A stretch of 64,000 bases of DNA from an uncultured Sutterella sp. (lineage in GTDB: Bacteria > Pseudomonadota > Gammaproteobacteria > Burkholderiales > Burkholderiaceae_F). The stretch lies in the NCBI GenBank assembly GCA_937943605.1, contig CALEAW010000003.1, positions 1-64,000 of the forward strand, read 5' to 3'. The notes under the pieces were generated by a model. That model saw only the letters and a program-made list of their open reading frames with translations, searched no databases and had not been told where the DNA came from. Positions 38,049 through 45,081 of this stretch are shown piece after piece. Each line of letters opens with the position of its first letter. Within the stretch, counting starts at the first letter, position 1. The translations under genes were made by a program, and so were the position numbers.

Positions 38049-38076
38049 ATATGGGGATGGGTTCCCAAAAAACAAG
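38049..38076 (-). promoter_or_regulatory. Sigma-32 heat-shock promoter of groES-groEL
   Basis: On the minus strand the -35 CTTGTTT (38070-38076) and the -10 CCCCATAT (38049-38056) are 13 bases apart. This matches the sigma-32 consensus of CTTGAAA, 11-15 bases, CCCCATNT. I see no CIRCE element, so RpoH control is likelier than HrcA control. Confidence 0.85.
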
Positions 38077-38135
38077 GTTTTTTTTAAATTTTTTTACGTT
38101 TCTTCCATTTTCGGTTGAGATCGTTAGAGGTATCG

Positions 38136-39644
38136 GTGTTGTCAAACGGTAAAAAGGCGTTGATTGGAAGACGGTTGAGCTTAACGATGTTGCTAGCGTG
38201 TTTGGGCTTGTCGGTTCAGGCACAGCCTCTTCAGGCGTTACCTGATGTATTGGTACACGCAGCGAAAGCTTGTCACGTTGACCCGCAGGCGGTCACGCTC
38301 TCAGTGGTACCTCTGAAAGATTTACGGGTGCCTGAAGACAGGCCTATGCCTCAAGTCGAACCATTGATTGCCGTGAATGCGGATCGACATGTGTCACCCG
38401 CGTCGACAGCGAAGCTCGTGACCACTTTGGCTGGTTTAGAGCGTTTGGGGGCGAACTGGCGCTGGAAAACGTATTTTTATGCGGATGAGCGTCCAGATGA
38501 AAAAGGACGCGTGTCTCAGCTTTATCTCAAAGGGGGCGGCGACCCCACGTTAGTGGTTGAGAAGTTTGCACTTTTAGTGGATCGTATGGCTCAGTTGGGG
38601 GTCCGTCATATCGAGGGGGATCTTGTCATCGATCGATCCTTCTTTGATTTGCCAGAGGGTGATCCGTCAGCGTTTGATGGTCGAGGCTCTCGCCCTTATA
38701 ACCAATTACCTGATGCAGCTGTGGTAGGGTATCGAAACCTTAGTTTTGAATTCGTTCCTGATATCAAAGCAAAGAAAGCTCGTATTGTTGCGATGCCTCC
38801 TTTGGCGGGTATGGATGTCCCCACTTCTATCCCTTTGAGTAAAGGTGTCTGTGGCGATTGGAAGGAGAGCATTGGCTATAGCCTCAAACAGACTAAGGAC
38901 GGTCGTCTTGTTGTGTCGTTCAATGGAAAATTGCCTAAAGCGTGTGGCCCTAAAACCTTTAATGTGATTTCTTTAGAAGCGGATGAGTTTTTAGAGCGTC
39001 TCTTTAGAGGATATTGGGAAAAAGACGGGCGCACTTGGACGGGGCATGTGCGTCGTGGAGAGGTGCCTCAAGAAGCCACGATGATTGCTGGTCATACGTC
39101 TGACGCGTTGTCCGATGTGACGGTTCTCGTCAATAAGTGGTCTAATAATTTGATTGCACGGCATATCTACCTGAGTTTGGGCGCACTGAAAGAACGTGAC
39201 GATGAAGATGCGCCGCTTCGCATCAAAATGGACGATGCCCGAGAGGTGTTGGCGAAGTGGTTAACTGAAAAAGGCGTGCCGTTGAGTGATATTTATATTG
39301 AGAATGGTTCGGGTTTGTCACGCGTATCACATGTGACGGCGCGTGCCATGACGCAACTCTTAGCGGCGGGGTGGGTCAGCCCACGTATGCCTGAATATAT
39401 GAGTTCATTACCTATTTCTGGTGTGGATGGCACGATGCGTAAGCGTAAGGAAGCCCTGGGTCGTGCCCACTTAAAAACGGGATACCTTGCCGATGTACGC
39501 TCAATCGGTGGCTATATTTACGCTCAAAATGGTGAACGTTACGCTATCTTTGCGAGTGTGCACGGGGAACGCAATATGCCTGGTGGCATTCGATTCTTGA
39601 ATCGCGTCATTGAATGGACGTACGAACAAAAACCTCAAAAGTAG
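38136..39644 (+). CDS. dacB: D-alanyl-D-alanine carboxypeptidase/endopeptidase (PBP4)
   Basis: PBP4 trims and cuts peptidoglycan cross-links in the periplasm. The three penicillin-binding motifs are in order: STAK at about 90-93 (ASTAKLVTTL), SNN near 336 (NKWSNNLI) and KTG near 447 (HLKTGYL). A signal peptide covers about 1-30, ending SVQAQP. The start is unclear. I take the GTG five bases after AGAGG; the next codon TTG is as good, and a TTG seven codons earlier lacks a site. About 502 residues suits class C PBPs. The gene is divergent from groES, whose heat-shock promoter lies just upstream. Confidence 0.93.
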   Translation: MLSNGKKALIGRRLSLTMLLACLGLSVQAQPLQALPDVLVHAAKACHVDPQAVTLSVVPLKDLRVPEDRPMPQVEPLIAVNADRHVSPASTAKLVTTLAGLERLGANWRWKTYFYADERPDEKGRVSQLYLKGGGDPTLVVEKFALLVDRMAQLGVRHIEGDLVIDRSFFDLPEGDPSAFDGRGSRPYNQLPDAAVVGYRNLSFEFVPDIKAKKARIVAMPPLAGMDVPTSIPLSKGVCGDWKESIGYSLKQTKDGRLVVSFNGKLPKACGPKTFNVISLEADEFLERLFRGYWEKDGRTWTGHVRRGEVPQEATMIAGHTSDALSDVTVLVNKWSNNLIARHIYLSLGALKERDDEDAPLRIKMDDAREVLAKWLTEKGVPLSDIYIENGSGLSRVSHVTARAMTQLLAAGWVSPRMPEYMSSLPISGVDGTMRKRKEALGRAHLKTGYLADVRSIGGYIYAQNGERYAIFASVHGERNMPGGIRFLNRVIEWTYEQKPQK

Positions 39645-39650
39645 ATCTGA

Positions 39651-39684
39651 AAAAAGGACGATTCTGTGTGGAACCGTCCTTTTT
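39651..39684. terminator. Bidirectional terminator between dacB and the ScsB-like gene
   Basis: AAAAAGGACG (39651-39660) and CGTCCTTTTT (39675-39684) pair perfectly over 10 bp, with short extra pairing TTC/GAA inside the loop. Confidence 0.85.
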
Positions 39685-39694
39685 AGTTAGCACT

Positions 39695-41839
39695 TTATGG
39701 TTTTTCAATCGCGTCGATCACAATGCTCGGTGTCAGCAATTCGGGCAAGACATCAACAGTGCCATCTGGTCGATAGATGAGATAGAGTGGCACGCCAGAA
39801 CGACCGAATTTAGACAAGATCTCTGTGATGGCTGGGTCATGATTGGTCCAGTCACCGACCAATAACACAAAGTTCTTTTTCTGGAAAACGGCTTGCACGT
39901 CATCGCGATTGAGTGCCGCAACTTTATTCGCCTGACAAGTGACGCACCAGGCGGCTGTAAAGTCAACGAAGACTGGGCGACCTTCGGCCAAGGCGGTTGT
40001 AACGGCTTGATCGCTCCAAGGTTGCCAGTTACCGTGACCAGAAACGTCCCCATCGCGGTCAAAGATGCCCGTGGCAATGGTGCCGATGATGCCAACGGTG
40101 ACACAAGCTGTGACGCCCATCAGTGCACGATTTCGACCTCGACCCCATTGTTCTCGGCCGAGTAGCCAAAGAAATACGGCTGTTGCACCACTGGCAGCAA
40201 GCATGAGTAACATGCCATTCAAGTTGATTTGTTTAGAGAGAACCCAGGCAAGCCAAACGACCGCAAGCGCCATGGGAATTGCCATGACTTTGCGGAAGAT
40301 GTCCATCCAGGCGCCAGGCTTCGGGAGAAGACGAGACCAAGCCGGGAAGATACAAAGTAGCAACCAAGGGAGTGCCATACCGAAGCCCAATGCGATAAAG
40401 ACCGCGAGGGCTTCGATCGCTGGTTGCGTCACGGCGTAGCCTAGTGCTGCGCCCATAAAGGGAGCTGTACAGGGGCTTGCGACAATGACGGCCAGCATGC
40501 CTGTGAAGAAAGAACTCTTGACGCCAGACTTGGGCGCATTGCGTGCTGCACGAGTATCCGCTAAATGAGTTGCGGCGGTGAACTCAAAGAGGCCAAAGAG
40601 GTTCAGTGTGATGGCCACAAAGAGAACGATTAAAAGAGATACGACCCAAGGACTTTGAAGCTGGAAGCCCCAACCTAGTGCGAGACCAATGCCACGCAAT
40701 CCAAGCAGAATGCCTGAGAGGACACACATGGTCACCAATACGCCGAGCGTAAACGCAACACCGTGTGGAAGTAGACGTTCACCTTGACGATAGCCTTCAA
40801 CGAGTTGCAAGATCTTCAGTGACAAGATCGGGAAGACGCAAGGCATTAAATTAAGAATCAAGCCACCTAAGAAGGCAAAGAGTAAGGCCGTCAAAGTTGT
40901 GACCGAGACTTCGGTATTAGGAATGGGTAAGTCGCCCGTAAAAGTTGGGGGTATGGGGACAGTTCCCTTTTCTAAGGGCAACGTTGTTTCGAGCGCCCAA
41001 CCACCATTGGCAGGACCGCCGTCAGCTACGAGGACGCCTGGTAATGTTGCCGTGGGAGCATCTTTGAAGTTAGGGCTCAGCGTCATTGTCAAAGCAACGC
41101 TTCCGTCTTTTTCACGGCTGTAGCGTGTGCCGTCAACGAGCGAGAGTGCGTATTCCTGTAGCGGGAAGAACGTCAGGTCTTTAGCAATGTGTACGGCATC
41201 AGCAGGAATCGTCACTTTAAGACGATTGTCTTCATAGATGGCACGAAGACCGTCGATGTTAGATAGCTCAGGAACGCTTTTTTGAGCGGCTTCAATGAGG
41301 GCAGCATCCTCTGTTGTTGCGGGAGCAACGGCATAAGGAAGACGCAATTCTGCCGTGGCTTCGCCAGGGATGCAGACATCTTTACATGCAAGGAATGAGA
41401 CCTGCACTCGGATGTTGGCCGCACGTCCTTCGGGGAAGCGAGGTACGTCAATCTCAAACGGGAAAACTGCCGTATCACCATAGCCAAAGCTCACAATATC
41501 TTGTGTAGCAAGGCGTTCAGGTAAAGGGAATTTTGGTTCTGTGACTTTAAGGTCGCTGGGAACGCTAAAAGAAAATTGCGTAGGGAGCCCAGCGTCACCA
41601 GGCATACGCCAATAGGTGTGCCACCCAGGTTCATGGGTGAGAACCACGGCCAATTGATTGTCAGCTTGTGGTGTCAGGCCCTTATGAACGGATGCAATAC
41701 GAACCGTAACGTTGGGTTTGGCGGGGGCTTGTGCTCCGCGGTCCAACGTCGAAAAAAGATTCTGGGCCCCGGAGGCCCAGGAAGTGGCCGCCGTGGCCAA
41801 CGTTGCTACGGCGGCAAGCCAGGTCTTAACGGAACCCAT
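39695..41839 (-). CDS. ScsB/DsbD-type protein-disulfide reductase
   Basis: The protein moves electrons from cytoplasmic thioredoxin across the inner membrane to periplasmic partners. The 714 residues have three parts. After a signal peptide (about 1-23) comes a long periplasmic N-domain with C152 and C156 in FLACKDVCIPGE, the form seen in ScsB rather than DsbD. Then come about eight membrane helices with the paired cysteines LMPCVFPI and ASPCTAPF. A C-terminal thioredoxin domain carries AAWCVTCQ near residue 630. Likely partners are DsbC/ScsC-like proteins, and the thioredoxin-fold protein at 35207 is a candidate. No scsA, scsC or scsD is adjacent. Confidence 0.9.
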   Translation of the reverse strand: MGSVKTWLAAVATLATAATSWASGAQNLFSTLDRGAQAPAKPNVTVRIASVHKGLTPQADNQLAVVLTHEPGWHTYWRMPGDAGLPTQFSFSVPSDLKVTEPKFPLPERLATQDIVSFGYGDTAVFPFEIDVPRFPEGRAANIRVQVSFLACKDVCIPGEATAELRLPYAVAPATTEDAALIEAAQKSVPELSNIDGLRAIYEDNRLKVTIPADAVHIAKDLTFFPLQEYALSLVDGTRYSREKDGSVALTMTLSPNFKDAPTATLPGVLVADGGPANGGWALETTLPLEKGTVPIPPTFTGDLPIPNTEVSVTTLTALLFAFLGGLILNLMPCVFPILSLKILQLVEGYRQGERLLPHGVAFTLGVLVTMCVLSGILLGLRGIGLALGWGFQLQSPWVVSLLIVLFVAITLNLFGLFEFTAATHLADTRAARNAPKSGVKSSFFTGMLAVIVASPCTAPFMGAALGYAVTQPAIEALAVFIALGFGMALPWLLLCIFPAWSRLLPKPGAWMDIFRKVMAIPMALAVVWLAWVLSKQINLNGMLLMLAASGATAVFLWLLGREQWGRGRNRALMGVTACVTVGIIGTIATGIFDRDGDVSGHGNWQPWSDQAVTTALAEGRPVFVDFTAAWCVTCQANKVAALNRDDVQAVFQKKNFVLLVGDWTNHDPAITEILSKFGRSGVPLYLIYRPDGTVDVLPELLTPSIVIDAIEKP

Positions 41840-41861
41840 GGATCAACCTTCGAGTGAAAGA

Positions 41862-43145
41862 TTAGTTAGCGATTTCTGCAAAGGTTTCGCGCGCGGCCTG
41901 AATCGTGGCATCGATCACTTCGTCGGTATGCATGATCGATACGAAACCAGCTTCGAAAACGGACGGTGCGAAGTACACACCACGATCCAACATGCCATGG
42001 AAGAAACGATTGAAGCGTTCGGTGTCAGACTTCATCACGTCAGCAAAGCCGTGCGGGATAGACGGGAGGAAGTAAAGACCGAACATGCCACCCACGCTAT
42101 CGGCGCAGAATTCAATGCCGGCATCCTTGGCAGCAGCCGTGAGTCCCGTCACGAGGCGTGCAGCTTGGGCGGACAGACGATCATGGAAGCCAGGCGCTTG
42201 AATGCCCTTGAGTGTTGCTAAACCGCAAGCAACAGCAACAGGGTTGCCAGAAAGGGTACCAGCCTGATAGACAGGGCCGAGCGGGGCGATGGACTGCATA
42301 ATGTCGCGACGACCACCAAAGGCTGCTACGGGCATGCCGCCACCAATCACCTTACCCAACATCGTCAAGTCAGGCGTAATGCCATAGTGAGCTTGCGCAC
42401 CACCTTGAGCGACACGGAAACCAGTCATCACTTCGTCGACGATCAATACGGCACCATGCTTCGTGCAAAGTTCACGCATGGCCTTCAGGAATTCTGGGTT
42501 GCCGCGAACCATGTTCATGTTACCCGCGACAGCTTCGACGATCACGCAAGCGATGTCATCGCCATAACGGTTAAACGCATCTTCGAGTTGCTGAGGGTTG
42601 TTATATTCAAGAACGAGCGTATGCTCCGTCACAGAGGCAGGCACACCAGCTGATGACGGGTTACCGAAGGTCAACATGCCAGAACCGGCCTTGACGAGAA
42701 GGGAGTCGGAGTGACCGTGGTAGCAGCCTTCAAACTTGATGATCTTGTTACGACCCGTGAAACCACGCGCTAAGCGGATGGCGGACATGCCAGCTTCCGT
42801 ACCGGAACTCACCAGGCGGACTTGTTCCATAGAAGGAACAAGCTTACGGACTTCTTCGGCGATCAACGTTTCGCCTTCGGTGACAGCACCAAAAGAAAGC
42901 CCCTTGGAAACGGCGGCATCCACGGCTGCGATCACGTCGTCGTTATTGTGACCCAGAATCATCGGACCCCAAGAAAGGATGTAGTCAATGAATTGCTTGC
43001 CCGTTGCATCCCACATGTAGGGACCCTTGGCGTGATCGATAAAGCGCGGAGAACCACCGACCGAGCGGAAAGCACGCACGGGGGAATTTACGCCGCCCGG
43101 GATGGAGATCTGGGCACGTTGGAAAAGTTCATCATTGCGATCCAT
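41862..43145 (-). CDS. hemL: Glutamate-1-semialdehyde 2,1-aminomutase
   Basis: HemL makes 5-aminolevulinate, the first heme and tetrapyrrole precursor, from glutamate semialdehyde. It is PLP-dependent, with the lysine at about residue 266 in GKVIGGGMPVAAFGG. MDRNDELFQRAQISIPGGVNSPVRAF is split by family position into the start and the substrate loop. I use the ATG seven bases after AGGAG; an upstream extension of 40 codons has no support. It has 427 residues. It is convergent to nothing and lies 22 bases before the ScsB-like gene on the same strand. Confidence 0.96.
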   Translation of the reverse strand: MDRNDELFQRAQISIPGGVNSPVRAFRSVGGSPRFIDHAKGPYMWDATGKQFIDYILSWGPMILGHNNDDVIAAVDAAVSKGLSFGAVTEGETLIAEEVRKLVPSMEQVRLVSSGTEAGMSAIRLARGFTGRNKIIKFEGCYHGHSDSLLVKAGSGMLTFGNPSSAGVPASVTEHTLVLEYNNPQQLEDAFNRYGDDIACVIVEAVAGNMNMVRGNPEFLKAMRELCTKHGAVLIVDEVMTGFRVAQGGAQAHYGITPDLTMLGKVIGGGMPVAAFGGRRDIMQSIAPLGPVYQAGTLSGNPVAVACGLATLKGIQAPGFHDRLSAQAARLVTGLTAAAKDAGIEFCADSVGGMFGLYFLPSIPHGFADVMKSDTERFNRFFHGMLDRGVYFAPSVFEAGFVSIMHTDEVIDATIQAARETFAEIAN

Positions 43146-43219
43146 TGTCAACTCCTGATGGGGTATCTGATGTAAACCAACAGCCGAGGTGATGACCGTT
43201 GGTACAGTGTCTGAAAACT

Positions 43220-43249
43220 GAAAAAGGGCGGCCTTCGAGTCGGCCGCCC
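43220..43249 (-). terminator. Terminator of the pagP-like fusion gene
   Basis: GGGCGGCC (43226-43233) and GGCCGCCC (43242-43249) form a very GC-rich 8-bp stem. On the minus strand TTTTTCAG follows. It stops transcripts of 43321-44484 before hemL. Confidence 0.85.
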
Positions 43250-43320
43250 GATATTTGGCGAGCATTCTACTAGCTCAGTCTGAAAGAACCGTTAACAAAC
43301 GGTGCTGAAGTAGAAAAAAG

Positions 43321-44484
43321 TTAGAACGCCCAGCCAACCGAAACAGTGAAATCTGTCGGCATAGCGGTAAAGAGGTAGCTGTCGTCGCGTCCTTCCACCG
43401 TACCCTTGAATCGGGCAAACGAGGTGAACATTTCAGCATTGACAAAGAGGTTCTTTGTCACGGCGTACGTGGTCCCTAAAGACAAGACAGGGTGAACGCT
43501 ATCGTCTTTACGATTTTGGCCCTTCATTTGGGAGTAGCCGACACCACCGCCAGCATAGAGGCGCAACTGATCGAGGGCGTCAATGTTGTATTGCAACTGA
43601 ACAGCCCACGTTTCAAAACGGTAGTTCTTTCGTTCGAAGTTGGCACCCGAGCGAACGCCATGGGTCGAACGACGATAAGAAACGTCCGTGGCCCAGTGGC
43701 GACCTGAGTAGTGACGCATACCCGCATGCCAAGACTGGTCGTTCTTCACCGTGGTCGGGCTATATTCTTCGCCGTTATCCATATAGGTGTAACCCCAGCC
43801 GCCGTAGATCATGTTTTCTGCGGAACTCCAGGGGCTCGAGGCTGGCAACGGCAAGTCACGACGTTTCTGGTCGTCGATCGTAATCGTCGAATAGAAGAAA
43901 AAGACGTGGGTAAACGGGATATAAGTCCCATAGAAGGACACGGTGTCGGTGCCCACCTTGGCAACAGGCAGGGGCAATGGGCAAGGTAACCACATATAGT
44001 CACCGCGCATTGTCAGGCCAGCTAAGTACCCAGCCCCTACGTGGAAACCGGTGTTGCTGATTGGCCAACGGGCGAGCCATTGATAGCCCACCATCGGTTC
44101 CATGCGATAGTTGGAGTCGACAAAGCTCGTCACAAAGAAGGTACGTTCATTGCCACGACTGTCGATCACCTGACGACCTAAGCCCATCCCAAAGGGATAG
44201 CCATTTTCTTCGTGGCGCTTATCCCACGCCCACGTCGGGTGGTTGGTATAGGTGGGCACAATCCAAACGCTGTTGCCGTCTTTCATGATGGCCTTGGCGC
44301 CATTGACAGAATCCTGCCAGAAGGAGCCAAAGTCACCCGGACGATCAGCAGAAGCAGATACGTAACCAGCGGGCGTCGTATCAATCACGGCGTCAAGGAA
44401 GGTATTGGCTTGCGCCTGAGTGGACATCCCCATCAGGGCGCTAGCCATGGTGACGACCAGTGTTTTCAAAATTGGTTTTTTCAT
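43321..44484 (-). CDS. pagP: Lipid A palmitoyltransferase PagP fused to a second outer-membrane beta-barrel
   Basis: PagP is an outer-membrane enzyme that moves palmitate from phospholipid to lipid A. The protein has 387 residues, about twice the usual length. A signal peptide covers 1-26 (MKKPILK...TQAQA). Residues about 55-205 match PagP along its length. The catalytic residues H82 (TNHPTWAWD), D123 and S124 (FVDSNYRMEPMVGYQW) align with E. coli H33, D76 and S77. GFHVGAGYLAGLTMRGDY and PLPLPVAKVG follow in order. Residues about 223-387 are a second barrel of the OmpA/OmpW-like type, with alternating strands (LQYNIDALDQLRLYAGGGVGY broken by turns) ending in GWAF. An upstream extension of 96 codons is not supported. 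It has its own terminator. Confidence 0.85.
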   Translation of the reverse strand: MKKPILKTLVVTMASALMGMSTQAQANTFLDAVIDTTPAGYVSASADRPGDFGSFWQDSVNGAKAIMKDGNSVWIVPTYTNHPTWAWDKRHEENGYPFGMGLGRQVIDSRGNERTFFVTSFVDSNYRMEPMVGYQWLARWPISNTGFHVGAGYLAGLTMRGDYMWLPCPLPLPVAKVGTDTVSFYGTYIPFTHVFFFYSTITIDDQKRRDLPLPASSPWSSAENMIYGGWGYTYMDNGEEYSPTTVKNDQSWHAGMRHYSGRHWATDVSYRRSTHGVRSGANFERKNYRFETWAVQLQYNIDALDQLRLYAGGGVGYSQMKGQNRKDDSVHPVLSLGTTYAVTKNLFVNAEMFTSFARFKGTVEGRDDSYLFTAMPTDFTVSVGWAF

Positions 44485-44662
44485 CTTTTTCTCTAGACAA
44501 CTACATGGATAAAAATGGCCATGTAGACGAAAAATGCTCGGGGTCTCATTCCAAGGAGACTTGGACACATTATTCTCGCATAAGCCTATGAATGAAGGTT
44601 CGAGATCCATGGAAAAAATCATCGAGCTTGTCTCTAGACTGCAAAAAACGTCCTCGTCGTAC

Positions 44663-44691
44663 TTGAAAAAACTATTCAAAACACGTAGAGT
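44663..44691 (+). promoter_or_regulatory. Sigma-70 promoter of rnpB
   Basis: TTGAAA (44663-44668) and TAGAGT (44686-44691) are exactly 17 bases apart. The predicted start is near 44698, at the first base pair of the RNase P RNA terminal helix. Confidence 0.75.
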
Positions 44692-44698
44692 GTGCCCC

Positions 44699-45017
44699 TT
44701 GACTGCGATACTTTTCCAGACGATCGTCGGCGGATTTATCCGCGGGAGGAAAGTCCGGACTCCGCAGGGCACCGTAGCAGCTAACGGCTGTCCGCCGCGA
44801 GGCGAGGATTAGAGCAACAGAGACGAGCCGACGTTAGGGTCGGGTGAAACGGGCAATCTCTACGGGGAGCAACATCAAATAGGCAGCCTATAGTTCGGCC
44901 CGAACTGGTTGCGGGTAGATGGCTTGAGGCGGCATGTGAATGTCGTCCTAGATGAATGATCGTCACTTCATTTCGTTGAGGAACATAATCCGGCTTATCG
45001 GGAGAGTATGCAGTCAA
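44699..45017 (+). ncRNA. rnpB: RNase P RNA (bacterial type A, compact)
   Basis: This is the catalytic RNA that trims tRNA 5' leaders. Conserved blocks are GAGGAAAGTCCGGACTCC near 44746, AGAGCAACAGAGACGAGCCG, AACATCAAATAGG, CTAGATGAATGA and the closing AATCCGGCTTATCGG. The terminal helix P1 forms between TTGACTGCGATACT at the start and AGTATGCAGTCAA at the end. At about 319 nt it is short. Comparison with E. coli suggests the arms P13 and P14 are missing: after the short P12 (CCGAC/GTCGG) the sequence runs straight into the P11 return. A strong terminator follows. Confidence 0.93.
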
Positions 45018-45026
45018 ACCCAATAT

Positions 45027-45062
45027 AAAAAAGGGGCTCGGTGTGAAATCGAGCCCCTTTTT
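45027..45062. terminator. Bidirectional terminator after rnpB
   Basis: AAGGGGCTCG (45031-45040) and CGAGCCCCTT (45050-45059) pair perfectly, with A and T runs on the outer sides. It serves rnpB and the convergent synthetase gene. Confidence 0.9.
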
Positions 45063-45081
45063 GCTGATTGCATGCGTGGGT

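Noticed and set aside
43321..43820. Second barrel of the PagP fusion read as the lipid A deacylase PagL because of an H-Y-S triplet (258-260)
   Set aside because: The triplet is in the first third of the domain, and the acidic partner expected twelve residues later is missing. An ordinary OmpA/OmpW-like barrel fits better.
44485..44772. N-terminal extension of 96 residues on the PagP fusion
   Set aside because: The extension would place the signal peptide in the middle of the protein and would run antisense across the rnpB promoter and 5' end. The ATG at 44484 begins a proper signal peptide.
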